From: Whalleya microplaca
Lineage: Eukaryota > Ascomycota > Sordariomycetes > Xylariales > Xylariaceae
Direction: 5' to 3'
Assembly: GCA_022497155.1 (NCBI GenBank)
Contig: MU385717.1
Coordinates: 868,001 to 932,000, forward strand
DNA: 64,000 nucleotides
In this document: positions 1-14,781 of the stretch, piece by piece
Position numbering within the stretch: position 1 is the stretch's first letter
How the letters are laid out: each line of letters begins with the position of its first letter
Notes under the pieces: generated by a model
Databases searched by the model: none
What the model was told of the DNA's origin: nothing
What the model saw: the letters and a program-made list of their open reading frames with translations, nothing else
Position numbers and translations under genes: made by a program

Positions 1-668
1 ACCACCCTCGAGGGATGTGCTGCATAATCATGCAGCGCCGTCGACCGCTTTCGGCCATTACACAACCATAATGATAGAGATCAAAATATGCCATTTAACA
101 GGGGTGTTGAATAGTCTAAAGGTAATGGATAACCATATTCTACACTGATTTGTTGCTTTTGGGGGGAGAATCTGTTGGATGTCAGAGCGGTTGTTGAGGT
201 ACATTGGCATTGACAACGAGGGGAACCAAAATAACCCTCACTAAAAGGAGCCAGCACTGGTAAAGTAATACAAAGAATAGTCATACGCTAATCAGTCGTT
301 TGTAATTATTAATGGCCAAGTGGTAGAAAAGAATCTGCTCCTCATCCAGCAGTAAGACGCGATGCGACGTTAGATTCACAGACAAACAGAGCAGATAAGT
401 CTATTTCGCAATGAACCAGTATAAGCATAGCTTCCTTATTTCTCTTTATTTGAGGGTTATCTTCATTGTGAACTCAAGCTAGTATAGGTTCATAGTTTTG
501 TGATCAAGATGTTAAACATCCATGCTTCTTACATATTTACGGCGCGGCGTTGTAGATAACGTGATGTATAATATATAAAGCGCGAAGGTTTATTCTTCCG
601 GAATAATTGGTGATGTTACTCTACTGTACCATAGGCCAATATGATGAGAGTCTGAGCCATGGACCACA
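1..668. other. Intergenic, no gene seen
   Basis: This AT-rich stretch lies downstream of the SDR gene that ends at 669. I see only short chance reading frames and no recognisable protein motif or RNA gene. It may contain the 3' untranslated region of the SDR gene. Confidence 0.5.
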
Positions 669-1628
669 TTAGCTCCGAGACAGCTTGCTCTTCTTCAGCC
701 GGGACGCAACTGCAGCATATGACCCAGTCCTCAGATCCTCGTAGACTCCAGCTTCCTTCACTTCCCATCCCAGAACTTTCCTCGCTTTTACATTCGAGCC
801 CCGACACGGCGAGGTTAATATATTAGCAAATGCGGGGCCTAATTGGACGGCAGCCTGATCGAAGGTGGTGTTCTGTACGGGAACGTCTAGTAATACAGAT
901 GCCTCGGTCGCCAGATCCGCGAAACTAATGGTGTTGTCCGCAATACCATTGTAAGCCTCGCCGGCTGGGGACTTCTCAGCTGCCAACAAGAAGAGTCGAG
1001 CGACATCGTCGACGTGAACGACGGAGGTCTTAAGAGCGCCTCCATCAATGGTGAGCGCAGCTCCACTAGTCGCAGCCATCTGTAGTAAGAGGGTGAGGCC
1101 GGAGCCGCCGTGTCCGTAGACAAGAGGGGCAAGTCGGATGGCAATGACGCGCACTCCGCGTTTGGACCATGCCAGTGCGTGTCGGCTCAATGGTCCCCGG
1201 TCGATGGGGCTAGCGGTGTCATCCGGATCCTCCTCGGTTGTCTCCCCACCGTCAGGATCCGGTCGGGTGATCAAAGCCGAGGAGGCAATCACCAACGGCT
1301 TATTAGTCTCTTCCATGGCACCGGCCATGGCATCCACCGATGTATTCTGGACCTCAGTTGCCTTGTCGTACGGCATGGAGAAATTGCTGCCGATGAAGAC
1401 GTCGCCTAATTGGATCACGATGTCTGCATTACTAGCTTCACGGGCTAGGACATCAAGCGTATACAGGTCGCCGCGCACCGGTATGCCACCGAGACTCTTG
1501 ATTTTGTCGTCGCTCGTCTCACTGCGAGAGAGGCCCCTGACTTTGTAGCCTAGGGCTATCGCCAGTTTCATCACGGCCGAGCCGATGAAGCCACTGGCAC
1601 CCGTAATGAATACGGTCTTGGAAGACAT
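669..1628 (-). CDS. NAD(P)-dependent epimerase/dehydratase (atypical SDR)
   Basis: An intronless 319-residue reading frame encodes a Rossmann-fold protein of the extended/atypical short-chain dehydrogenase family. The N-terminus carries the dinucleotide-binding motif GASGFIG (residues 10-16), followed by a basic patch (GLSRSE) that often favours NADP. A Ser-containing ASSAL segment sits near the expected catalytic Ser. The classical YxxxK pair is not obvious: the matching helix reads HALAWSKRGVRV, with no Tyr four residues before Lys. The family is known to reduce or epimerise small carbonyl or sugar substrates in the cytosol; the substrate here cannot be told. It is divergent from the bZIP gene at 2058, with 429 bp between the starts, so the two may share regulation. 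The start is the ATG at 1628, directly before the beta-strand leading into the glycine motif. Confidence 0.85.
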   Translation of the reverse strand: MSSKTVFITGASGFIGSAVMKLAIALGYKVRGLSRSETSDDKIKSLGGIPVRGDLYTLDVLAREASNADIVIQLGDVFIGSNFSMPYDKATEVQNTSVDAMAGAMEETNKPLVIASSALITRPDPDGGETTEEDPDDTASPIDRGPLSRHALAWSKRGVRVIAIRLAPLVYGHGGSGLTLLLQMAATSGAALTIDGGALKTSVVHVDDVARLFLLAAEKSPAGEAYNGIADNTISFADLATEASVLLDVPVQNTTFDQAAVQLGPAFANILTSPCRGSNVKARKVLGWEVKEAGVYEDLRTGSYAAVASRLKKSKLSRS

Positions 1629-2057
1629 TCTGACAGTATTCTGGTGTGGTTATTTGCAAGGTTGCAAGGGCTGGTATATCAATTCAAGGTAATGAAAGCG
1701 AGCGGTGTTTTTATATCTGTACAATGCAATGCTACAGTATTGCCACGAGCCCATTGCAAAGCGTCGATGGGAGGCATATTTATATAAATTTCTTTGGCAT
1801 GATTAGATATGTCGTCGATTGCCCTGCTACCTCATATATACGCGTCGAATGAGACGCAATCTGGTTAGGCTCTCCCCATGGCCCCCAAGATGGAGTGTGG
1901 ATGAGCTAAGCCAGGTCTGGGAACGTGAGATGGCTTACGCGAGCCATTCTTCCCCCAGCATCACTCCGCGAAAATTTATCCACACTTCCTATTACGACAA
2001 ATCCTAGCTTCGTGGCTCACGGTATATCCTCTAGGCAAGAGCATCCGAATCCCAATC
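1629..2057. promoter_or_regulatory. Shared divergent promoter region (SDR / bZIP)
   Basis: The 429 bp lie between two divergent starts, so both promoters must be here. It contains TATA-like runs such as TATTTATATAAA near 1778-1789. No specific operator could be assigned. Confidence 0.4.
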
Positions 2058-3156
2058 ATGACTGAAGAATTCAATGGCCTGGACACATTGCAGGGGCCGA
2101 AAAGGAGGCCAAACAGGCGGGACCCACAAAAACGCCGCATGCAAAATCGAGCTGCTCAGAGAATCTACAGTCAGTGCCGGCCACCAACGCTGCTTGCCTC
2201 AGATTTTTGGGGATGTGTACAGATAACTAACGAGTCACTGGCAAGGGACGCGGACAAAACAGCATGTGGAAGCTCTTGAGCAGATTGTCAGGGCTGGTCT
2301 ACAAGGACCAGACGTAGCAGCTCCAGTGGCCAGCGAAGCTGCCACACCGTCAAACCAGTCTATTTCCTGTCTACCATTAGACGAACATGCGGGCTACACA
2401 CAAAGTCAAGTTACATATTCCATTCCACACAGCGAAATGACGCTCCTTGAGTCGAATCCCCTCCATGATACAAGCTGCGCCGTTGCTCCTGACATGCTTG
2501 GCCTTATATCGCAAGACGCAACAGTAGATACTCGTTTCTCGGGTCTAGTCACAGCAGCAGCTGTGTCAATATGTAACTGTTCGAATCCTCATCAGCAATA
2601 CCTCAGTTCTTTCCCGAGCCCGTACATGTCAAATATACGTATCGACATAGTCTGTGTCGTAGCAGCTCTGCAAGAAAACTGCCTGCAACTAGGAATCACC
2701 GAGCATATGGTCTGTTCGTCAAACACTGAGTCGCCGTTCTACCGGCCTGGTGCCCTTCAATCCCGGAATCCGGTCGGTTTGATGGAGTCAACGCGCCGCT
2801 TGTTCCAGACTGTCAAGCCGGACCTACGGCCGTCGGAGACGCAGATTGTGCAGAAGCACCATCCGTACATTGATGTCATCCCGTTCCCAGATATCAGAGA
2901 CGCGTTGATCCGTATGGGCGCTGACATCAATGAGGACGACTTCTTCGTCGACTACCTGAGCGGACTTCGGTGTTGGGGAGGTGCGGGCGGTGGTACGTCT
3001 GGGACGGGCACGCCGTGGGATATGCGCAGCTGGGACGCTAGCCCGTGGTTCTTAGCGAAATGGAAGCACGTGGTAGGGGAAGACGGTGCTTTAGCGAGGC
3101 AGTCGAGCTGGTGGCGCGACTTACGAGGGGAAACCATGGATAGTATCCCCCAATAA
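2058..3156 (+). CDS. bZIP transcription factor with DUF3425 C-terminus
   Basis: Two exons, 2058-2169 and 2246-3156, join in frame to about 340 residues. The 76-nt intron has donor GTCAGT, a CTAAC branch site and acceptor CAAG. It splits the basic region, which reads DPQKRRMQNRAAQRIY and continues into RTKQHVEALEQI after splicing. The N-x7-R spacing is typical of bZIP DNA-contact regions, but the leucine zipper is short. The C-terminal 130 residues match the DUF3425 pattern of fungal bZIP regulators: HHPYIDVIPFPDIRDAL, then an acidic stretch, a PWDMRSWDASPWFLAKW segment and a final SWWRDLRGE. Such proteins are nuclear regulators of secondary metabolism or stress genes. It sits between the SDR gene and the phenol monooxygenase and could regulate either. 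A Gly/Thr-rich insert (about residues 298-306) interrupts the C-terminal domain. Confidence 0.85.
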
Positions 3157-3916
3157 TAATTGGAGTAACGTATTCAGTGGTAGTGGTCGTAATCATAGAG
3201 ATCGGAGGATAGGGCAGGCACTCACTAGCACATTGAACCCATCCATCAACAATTTCAAAGACAATCATCACGATAGACAACTATACAAATCGCCGCACAT
3301 CGCCGATATAGACCAGGTTTCCATATTTTAAGGCGTCTGGTAGAATTGTGTCTATACCAACTACTAGTGATTCTGCTCCGTACAATAGACACATAAAGGC
3401 CACTAACTGAAAAGCACCCCTGTACCGAAGGACCTTTCTCCAAATCTAGCATAAACCGGTGTGAACGATCAAGGGCCAGCGATGAAACTTCTTAGATTAC
3501 GTAGCTATGTAGATTGTATAGTTGTACCGCCTGCCTCAGTCATAGCTCGTAGTTCTGGATTATAACACTACACCACCACCATTGCAACTAATGCCTTTTC
3601 TGATGTAACAGCAAGTGTGACAAGTCATCAGTTCACCGGTCCAAGTCCGTGCCGAGTGCTGACATGCATATACTGCAAAGAGCGACGAACTCAACTGGTC
3701 TAATTTTCTAGCTTATAACTTGAGTGATTCTCTCATGCTCGTAGTGCATATTTATCTTGGAAGGTGTCCATTATAATCATTAATATTCATCCAGCAATCG
3801 CATTCAATCATATATAATCTTGAGTATTGAATGCGGTCGTCCTCGTTCAGGTTGTTGATATTCTCCCTTTGCCATCTTAGTGTTGACCTCAGTAGCATAC
3901 AAGGTAGAGAAACGAG
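3157..3916. other. Intergenic, promoter side of the monooxygenase
   Basis: No reading frame with recognisable content. The stretch holds the 3' end of the bZIP gene and the upstream region of the monooxygenase starting at 3917. Tracts such as ATATATAATCTTGAG near 3812 are TATA-like. Confidence 0.4.
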
Positions 3917-6477
<2,561 letters not shown>

Positions 6478-7325
6478 CCGGCGAAATGCCTCATTCTGCA
6501 TATGTTCAAGTCCAAAACTGCAACTTCTCAGTTGCAAAGACACATGCGTGGATAGGCGGAAAAGGCTGTAGGGATGAAAATTAGCTAAAAGGGTATAGCA
6601 ATGGGAGTTATCTAAAGCAGTAAAACGTCTCCTCAATGTCTTGTCATCGTCGCTGCTATCGTAGCTGAATCAGTAGCCATCACTGCGTAAATCGTTTACC
6701 CTCCCCTGTGCACTGAAACATGGCTTTCTTATACAGTCCTTGCGATGTGAGCGGCGCCACGATGCTAGGGATATAATCACGGGGCACCGAGGCCTGTAAG
6801 GATATGAAACCACTCGCGATATTGACCATCTAGCATGGCAGAGCATTTAAACACGATTTGACGAGCCACAGGCTGCCAAAGCTAGATATCTTATCGGCAC
6901 ATGAGCTTGATCGACTTGAGGAACGGAGCATTCCTTACAATCTGCCTGCTGACACCAATTCCATTGACATGAGCTAAGACAACTACAAGACAAAGGTTCA
7001 GGAGTATAGGTATAGTGATTGTCGCTTCACCAGCCGGTCGACGGCAATTCATACAAGATAAGGCATTGAGCACAAGATGTTGGAATCAAGGAGAGATCCC
7101 AGTGTATTTCAAATTATACCTATAGAATTATATCCAACGGGTTATGCTTGAGTCACATCGACTTGTTATATAACAATTTTCTACTACTAGAAAACATATG
7201 ATAGTTCTATGCCTAATAAAGGACAGATATTGATTGATATGATGAGGTCTAGATCTGGGGGTATATGCTTTGAAATTTAACGTCGGATTCTAGACGTCGC
7301 TCCGCTGGCACGTAAAGGATTTGAA
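6478..7325. other. Convergent intergenic region
   Basis: The space between two convergent genes (monooxygenase and MFS transporter). I see no coding signal; presumably two 3' untranslated regions. Confidence 0.45.
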
Positions 7326-8898
7326 TTAATATACAAATTTAAAGTGCACCTCGTCGTAGCGCTCGCGTTCTTCATCCGTCATCTGAGCGCGAATTTCATC
7401 GCGTTTTTTATTCTTGACATATAGCAGCCCAAATGCGAAGCACGCAAGCGCAAAGCCCACTATTGTGAAAGCCAGACCATTGTCAAACCCCGTATGGTAG
7501 TGCGGGCGCTGACTGGTGATGAAGACATTGGCACTGATAAAGTTGGCGCAATTGCCGAAACCTATCATCCATGCCATGCCAACAGCGAGGTACTTGCGAC
7601 CGCGGAGGTTGGCGCTCAACCAGGACATCAGGATTGGCATCTGGGGGAACGTGCCCATTGCGAAAAAGAAGAGTGCTAAGTAGCGCACACCAGCCGCAGG
7701 CACATAGACCTTCATGATGATCCAGCCAATTAGCTGGAAGCAGATGCTGCCGAGGACAAATGGAGTACGGCAGTTGGTGTAGGAAGAGAGCCAGGTAACC
7801 ACAAACGTCGAGACGATACCTGACCCCCAGACAGGCATTGTCATCAACTGGGCGACAGTGGACTCCCAGCCTAGTTCAGTAAGAATCGTGGGTTGAAATG
7901 AGGCTACCGAGCTGGCTGTGATGTCACAGCAGAAGAAGGACATGGTGAAGAGGTGGATCCTCCAGTCGAACAGAATTTTCCAAATAGGCACCTCATCGAT
8001 CGCGGAGCCTTCGGTCTCAGCACCGCGAGAAGCCTCTAGCAGACCTATCAGACGTTCGCGTTCGTGAGGTTTGAGGAACCATTGCTGTGCCTGCTGGGGA
8101 AAGTTTGGACATAGGCAGGCAACAACTGCAGAGATGAGAATGGTCATAAGCCCTTCTATTATAAATATCCACCTCCAGCCTTCGTAGCCGCCCACTCCCT
8201 CTAGTTTGATGATGGCGTAAGCAAGAAGACCGGAAAACAAGGGTCCCGCCAACGCGAAGTTGAAAAACCACGCGAATCTGACGGCTGCTTCGCGCTTCGT
8301 GTAATACATCGATATCATGTAAGTCGCGCCAGCAGGAAGGGCTGCCTCGAAAATGCCCATAAAGAAGCGAACAGCGAGCAGTCCGCCGTAACTCCCAGTC
8401 AAGCCCTGACACATGCCAAATACGCCTGGATTACGTTAGTTAGACATTAGAACAGAGCTACTTTGAAGGACTGTACAAACCTAATAGGAACATTTGACCA
8501 GATAGGAAGAAAGCCGGACGAATTTTGTTCAAGTTGAAAAGCAAGTTTACTGGAACCTCGGCTAGCACGAAAGGGATGTAGAAAATGCAGAGCGCAATGT
8601 TATATCCGTTAGAAGGCATGTTCAAAGACATTTCCATGCCATTAGGTTTCCCTATTCCCAGAGCTCGCGCGTTTGCGATGTTCGTTCGATCTAAAAACAG
8701 AAGAGTATACAAGACACCCATGATTGGGATAAGGACTATATCGCGTTTCCATAAAATCGTACGGTCGAGTTTAGGGTCTTCCTCGAGGGGGGCTGATGCT
8801 GTTCTGATGCTGTTCGTCGACTCGACACTCTTTTCGCCCACATCCAGGTCCTGCGGGACCGCCTTGAGGGGTTCGGCCATTCTTTTAGGGTTGAGCAA
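7326..8898 (-). CDS. MFS transporter, Dal5/allantoate (anion:cation symporter) type
   Basis: Two exons, 8481-8898 and 7326-8425, join in frame to about 505 residues. The 55-nt intron has donor GTTTGT and acceptor CCAG; the join restores FLLGVFGMCQG. The protein shows about 12 hydrophobic helices. Family marks include FLDRTNIANARALG after helix 1, RFFMGIFEAALPAGATY in helix 4, WRWIFIIEGL, the loop PNFPQQAQQWFLKPHERE after helix 6, and a short polar cytosolic tail. This branch of the major facilitator superfamily imports carboxylates and related organic anions (allantoate, nicotinate, pantothenate) with protons across the plasma membrane. Next to two aromatic hydroxylases it could import an aromatic acid; that is inference. 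A second ATG seven codons in could also be the start. Confidence 0.9.
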
Positions 8899-11026
8899 CG
8901 CACGATGATGCTGAACGACACTAGAATTTCCTTGAGGCGTGAAATGACCTAGGTATCTGTCACGAGGTTCGCGACTTTAACTTCGAAAACAAAAGCAAGA
9001 ATTAACCAAAACAACTAAAAACACGCAGTAGAAAAGGCCGTGAATATAAATTCCGAGGGAGTGGGTGAGATCTTCACGCCCTGGAGACTAGAGGCGTCAC
9101 ACTAGTCTAGGGGATTATTCATAATGGTACCCTATTCATGTAGATGCATCAAGTTAGCAATCAACATCCTGCTATGACAGCAATTGTTAGCGGCTTGTCT
9201 CTTCGTTTCTGTGGGTCTTCCGCATGGTCCAAAAGGTTAGCACGATAATGTTGCGACGATTCCTTCTGGATAGGCAAGTCGGCTCATGTCGTTATGGATA
9301 CGATGTAACAAATAATTCTTGTCAGTCTAGCCTTATGTGATAGGATGCCAAGGAGTTATTTCCGGGATGATATAGGCCCGACATACTTTAAGCATAACCA
9401 ATGCCATGCGACAGTGTCTGGACTTTTACTAAACGGTCCTCAGGAAGCTAACGTTGTCGATGAAGGTGAATAGTGTGATATATCATATATGTTAGAAAAT
9501 ATCTTCAAACTTTAAAGTCCGTTCAAGACACGAAGCTAACAACGGTATCCCGATGGGTCGGCGGCATGTTTCAACTCCAGTTCCACTGGCAATATATTAA
9601 AGGCGGATCTTAAGGGCTATAACAGAAACACAATTTTGGCGTCCTGATCCTAGTTAGAGTACTACCTTACTCCGCCAGTTATGATTAGCTGCCGTGCTTT
9701 GGCTATCATTGGAATTCGCATCTATCCCACGTTCTGCGCCGCGTGTATGCGCTGGTCTGCAGACTGCAAACTGCAGTACGGCTGCGGGCACGAGTTGGAT
9801 CGAAGCCATCGCTACATATTACAATCTTATCTGCATTCCACAACGGCGTCAGAACTGTATTACGGCCAATCAAGCGACCGTGCTACCCGAAAATCACGGA
9901 GGGAGAAAAGGTACCCGGCCTCCCAAGATGCGGCAACCGGAAGAAGCGCCGGATTTGACTAAAAGTGCCCCCAAAGATGCCCCTGCCCCTGATAGTTTCA
10001 TCCTATCAATTGACGACCCAAGACGCTTAACAAAATACCAAGGCCCCAGTGAGCTGCACAGCGCCGCGCGTACGTCGTGCACGGTGGCCACGCTGCAATG
10101 GTGAACCTTTTACTGAAGGATGACGAATTTTACTCCACGGAACGATTGGCCAGACCGTGCATGCATGTGCCTGTCAATCTACTTACAGAATACACCAACA
10201 CATTTCGGGACGATAAGGGGCGTTCGAAGCAACTCACAGATCTCACGTCTTGGAAGTAACCATTGAGCGGTTGTGGCGGCTTTCGTATTTTAATAGAAGA
10301 TTATCATTATTACTATATCTGCGTATACTAACTAGGCAGTTGGAGATCAGTAATCATCAACTTCTTCATCGCGGCAACCTATTAGGGGTACCAAACTCAC
10401 GGCTGTCGCTCTGAGACTACACCGTCCACTGCGGGGTTTGATCACAGGACAGTAAAGGAGGCAATCCTCTGTGTTAGTTGTCTTAGTTAATGTCGCAGCG
10501 CCAGTGTAGGCTGGGACTAGCCCACCTGGCGCGAAAATAGCTACCGATGGAGAAAAGATATTTCTTCCGTCATCGGCGCGTGGCCTGATCATATAACGAT
10601 GCGGCTCAAACTGCTACGCCACAAGGTGATCATCATCATCCTGCATGTAAATTGTATGTGATACAGAGATCACTGACAGGTCTGACAGGGTCTCGGCATA
10701 TGTGAAACATTCAGTGGGGAGTTGTTTGGATGAAACACGGTAAGACTTGTAGATACTAGTGTACCGAAAAACATATAGACTTAAAGTTGACTACGTCAAG
10801 TTAATACGTTAGAAACTACGCAGTACGTATGGTTAGTGCCCTTTAACAGCGAATTATTGAAAACCTAATGTTGTGACACGCCCAGATACTAATGCTTATG
10901 AACAATGTGAAAAGCGATCGTATGTATTTCCTATTTCACCACACGATCTTCCCTATTCCTTGCCTGTAATTGACTCCTGAAGATTATGTAACTGGGACTA
11001 GTTCCCTATTCTAAAAGTCTATGTGA
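8899..11026. other. Long intergenic region
   Basis: About 2.1 kb between two genes on the minus strand. It must carry the MFS promoter near 8.9-9.1 kb and the 3' region of the FAD monooxygenase. The rest has only short frames; the one with any motif-like content is listed separately at 10051. Confidence 0.4.
10051..10259 (+). pseudogene. Possible ankyrin-repeat remnant
   Basis: In one frame the DNA near 10051 reads ELHSAA; shifted by one frame, from 10083, it reads GHAAMVNLLLKDD. Together these resemble the two halves of an ankyrin repeat (LHxAAxxGHxxxVxLLL), broken by a frame change. No flanking repeats or full gene are visible. It may be the last trace of a decayed ankyrin gene, or chance. 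Confidence 0.2.
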
Positions 11027-12316
11027 TTAGTGGGTAGTCTGCGGTTGCCTTTCCGATATCAACTTATAGAAATCTAACTCTGCCCCCTTGATATCTGCTT
11101 CGATGTCGTGCTGCCAGATCCAGTGTAGTCTTTGATTGGCGTTCGCCACAATTTTCGACATATCGTCCCCGATTTCTGAATTTCTCCACGTGTACATAAC
11201 GCCCGCGTCGAAGCTTGTTGAAACCACTTTTTGTGCCCGCGGCCGTCTGACAGCGTCGTACACTTCATAGGCAGCTTCGAGCTGTTCTGGTGATTTGACA
11301 AGAGCAAGTAGGTGAGAGAGAATGACTGCATCTTCTAAGCCTTGGCCGGCACCAGCAGCCTGGTGAGGACTAGAAGCATGCGCAACATCACCCACGAGAC
11401 ACACGCGTTTGTTAAAGAATGTGGTGGTCTTAGGATGGTGCCATGTCGGCCATCTATACGGCGAGGCGTAGTCAAGCAACCGCAATAACCTTTCATCGAA
11501 TCCTTCTAGATCTTCGATCATTTCTTCTTTCGTACAAGGTATCCGATTGTCGCCGTGCATCCAAGGATTGGAATCCGCAACGAAGAAAACGAAGTTTTCT
11601 TCTTTGCCCTTTGAAATAGGGTAGATGGCTACACCCTTTCCTTTAGCCATAAACCACTTCGCGTCACCGGCATGTGTTCCCAGGATCTCCTTTGCTTTAT
11701 CCATCGGGATGATACCTCGATAGATGTACATGCCGCAGAATGTCGGAGCAACTTCCTCGGGGGCAATATCGCCTAGGACAACCTGTCGCGTCATTCCCTT
11801 GACACCATCGCAACCGATTACAGTGTCGAAAGTTGCTACTTCGCCATCTTGGAACCTGATAATGACCTTGTCCTTGACCTGCTTAATCGATTCCGCACGC
11901 TTCCCAAACCTGACGGTTTCTTTCGGAATGAAGCTCTCCATGATCAGCAACAAGTCCTTGCGGTGAGCGCTACTCCGTCTGAAATAAGGGGCGCCGACCA
12001 GACCACGAGTCCACCCTCTCTTCTCGCCCAAGCCGTCTTCGGCACAAAGTGCATCAAAGACGCTATGCTCAAACTCCCGCTTCTCGTTCTCCGTCTTCGC
12101 TTGTTCATACTGTTCTCGAAACTTCGGATCAATGAGATCGATGGCGCGTAAGGAGTTGGGACCTAAGCCAATGCCAGCTCCCACCATAGAGAATTGGTCA
12201 GCAGCCTCATAGATAGTGACAGGGACATTGCGCCTTATAAGGCCAATGGCAAGCGCCAGACCACCAATGCCGGCCCCGAGAATGGCAATGGCAGGAGGTG
12301 TTTGTGAGGTTTCCAT
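11027..12316 (-). CDS. FAD-dependent monooxygenase, salicylate hydroxylase-like
   Basis: An intronless frame. From the ATG at 12316 the protein is 429 residues, the usual family length, and opens a few residues before AIAILGAGIGGLALAIG (FAD/ADP binding, residues 10-26). The frame stays open to an upstream ATG at 12520 that would add 68 residues with no domain; I prefer the inner start. Other marks are VIGCDGVKGMTR (the DG motif) in the middle and GDVAHASSPHQAAGAGQGLEDA (FAD ribityl contact) around residue 310. Enzymes of this group decarboxylate and hydroxylate salicylate to catechol, or hydroxylate related aromatics, with NAD(P)H and oxygen. Many fungal members act in secondary metabolism, so substrate is unknown. 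It is divergent from the Zn2Cys6 regulator at 14782. Confidence 0.88.
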   Translation of the reverse strand: METSQTPPAIAILGAGIGGLALAIGLIRRNVPVTIYEAADQFSMVGAGIGLGPNSLRAIDLIDPKFREQYEQAKTENEKREFEHSVFDALCAEDGLGEKRGWTRGLVGAPYFRRSSAHRKDLLLIMESFIPKETVRFGKRAESIKQVKDKVIIRFQDGEVATFDTVIGCDGVKGMTRQVVLGDIAPEEVAPTFCGMYIYRGIIPMDKAKEILGTHAGDAKWFMAKGKGVAIYPISKGKEENFVFFVADSNPWMHGDNRIPCTKEEMIEDLEGFDERLLRLLDYASPYRWPTWHHPKTTTFFNKRVCLVGDVAHASSPHQAAGAGQGLEDAVILSHLLALVKSPEQLEAAYEVYDAVRRPRAQKVVSTSFDAGVMYTWRNSEIGDDMSKIVANANQRLHWIWQHDIEADIKGAELDFYKLISERQPQTTH

Positions 12317-14781
12317 TGCCTTATACTCGGTGGGTTCTTCTTGCTGTTTCCAGAGCTGATTAAATATATTCTTGATTTGATGTAGAGAGGAAGTCCTCTT
12401 GGAACCTTTTGAAGTCATCTTGATATGAAGACAAGACAGCAGAAACGCTGGCTGGTCTGGTCTTTCTATGGATTTGAGGTTGAGAAGGTCGGCAGGTTCC
12501 CTCGACAGCTTCTGCGTCAAACGTTACCACAGGACTAGGGTTGCTTTTGATGAGTCCAGGTGTCATGACCTACTTAGGTGAAAATATGCATCACCTGTGG
12601 GTTTCGTAGGACCAGAAGTCCCGAGTGCAGGCTACTTTCCCGCACCAGACAGCCAGACTGGCTGCGCGTCGGAAGCGAAGCATGGAGTTTTCTTACCTGC
12701 TAGGAACAAGTCATGGCTAAGGAAGGACAATCCGAAGGAGTAGGCGGAGATTACTTTCTATGCTTAGATTCTGCCGCACTTCTGGAAGCCCAGCCCGAAT
12801 ATACGGATGAATCTCGCAAAAGTGCGCTATGTTGTCGTGTAGGGGCGTCAGGTGCAGGCAGGTATGCGCTCACAGCAATCGCTTGCTAATTACGCCAGCA
12901 CTAGCGGGAGTAAGATCCCGATGGGGGTCTAATTGGACGAACAGTTACCTAAATCGGATTTCAAATCGGATTTCCGAGTATTCCAATGCGTATCACAGCT
13001 CAGAATAATACTTTGAAAGATAGGTGGCAATGGATGAACCGCAAGGCTACCTTGTTGTTGCGCTGCATGGTTATCTGGAATCTTTGCGCAGTAGCTGCCG
13101 ATGTGGAACTGTAAGCGAATGCAATCGTATAGATAGATACATAAAGGATCGTTGCATCTCATGATCCAGATTCCGAGATAGTTATGTATTCGCTGATTAC
13201 CGAGTCAAACCGGCCGACAAAAAGTATATAAGAGGAAGATCATCTCCTCAACAACAGACATGTTTCTCTCTAGACACAAGCTCGCAGGGTTATCGTGGAA
13301 TTTGTCGAGTGAACCCTAGACTCTTCTCATGGCAGAACAGGGCGAGAAATCCAGCGTATTCCCATGGGCCATTCCCATTAGGGTATCGGGCACGAGTGCC
13401 GTTTGCGATGTGAGATTTTGAGACTCAAGACAAAACATCGGGCATTGGAGTTAATCCATCACAGAACGTTCAAGTGAAGTAGGTCGGACAAAACAACCAC
13501 GGTATATGACGAAGTAAGAAAGTTATAGTAAAGAGAAAACGAGATTGAGTAGCTATGTAGGGCTGCAATGTTGGTGGTAGCGATTTTCCGTGATAGGGAG
13601 CCACTAACTAAACCCAAAAGACAAGAATGACACGGTAGAAATCGGATTAGGGGATTAACCTCGGATAATCTGTCCTGTTACGAGTGGCATATTCCACTAT
13701 TCCACAGGGACTGATGAGGGACTAACTATCGCAGGCTCCAATGTTAGTGTTTTGGATGCACGGTTCGTCGACGATCCATCGCGTTCTCCTCACTTTTTAT
13801 CCTAGCTCTCGCCCGCCTCTCGTTCTATCAGTATTTCCCGAACTCATTACTAGGTTATCAGCTGTGGCTTTCGCTATCTGCCTTTGATGTACCATCGGAG
13901 AGTAAATCGTGCTATTACTGCCTCGACGGCTTATTCTAGGCTTCTGGGCCTCCGCTTCGATGTCTAGGCTGTTTTCATCATTGAAGAGATATGATGAGGC
14001 GAGCCATGGGCCATATCCTCAAAGCAGCAATAATTACACCGCCGGCCACCAATCGTCAGTTTATTATCAGGGAGGATCAGTCCTAACCAATACTTATTCC
14101 CCACACCTTAATTTGAATTGGCGGGTCAGCTTTGGCTCCCACGTACGGCCCCCGTTCTGTCATAAACTGACGCCTGGATCGGGCACTCCGAGCTAGTCGT
14201 TCCTCCCAGTTCCCCCGCTTGCCCAACCCCATCAGGTTGAACGAGTGCCGGTAGCCTTCTCGCTGTTGTGATGAAGCCAGACTTTGTGCCCGTCCTAATA
14301 TAGAATCGCATTGCCTACGAGTAGTACCTATCCCTTACACCTTGTCATCTTCCGCTCTCAAACGATTAGGTCCTAGCGGTTAGAGAGGCGGAGGTATAGC
14401 TTTACAAGAAGTAGCAGGCAAGGATTCAATGACAGTGGTTCATAGCCTTCCTGTCTTGGCCATCCTTGCTGGCTCATCCACGTCCAGCTTCGGCTACCTG
14501 GTTCCGAGGCCTGCTGGATTCTGATGATCTATTCACGTTGCAGTCCTGTCGAGCTGAGCTTGCATATACGATTACGACAAATCGGCTTTCAGGATCAATC
14601 TCCGGCCAGTGCGCCGAGACTACCGCCTTACCCGTGACGGATCAGCTCGCGACCACCTAGGCCAGTTGGTCCCGACGCTATCACGACACGTCAGATCTAG
14701 TACAGCGTCACCGAGGCCCCTGCCTCTTACGATACTCACTCCATATCCATTAACGTCTTATCTCTTGATATATCGGTGCCA
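12317..14781. other. Long divergent intergenic region
   Basis: About 2.5 kb between the FAD monooxygenase and the Zn2Cys6 gene. It should hold both promoters. Sequence from about 13.8 kb to the ATG at 14782 is richer in C and T, as in fungal 5' leaders, and contains short upstream frames. No convincing gene was found. Confidence 0.4.
13225..13232 (+). promoter_or_regulatory. TATA-box-like element without an assigned gene
   Basis: The sequence TATATAAG is followed about 27 nt later by an ATG (13259) inside a CT/CA-rich start-site-like context. That ATG opens only an 18-codon frame. It could be a remote start of the downstream regulator's leader, a small transcript, or the promoter of a lost gene. 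Confidence 0.25.
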
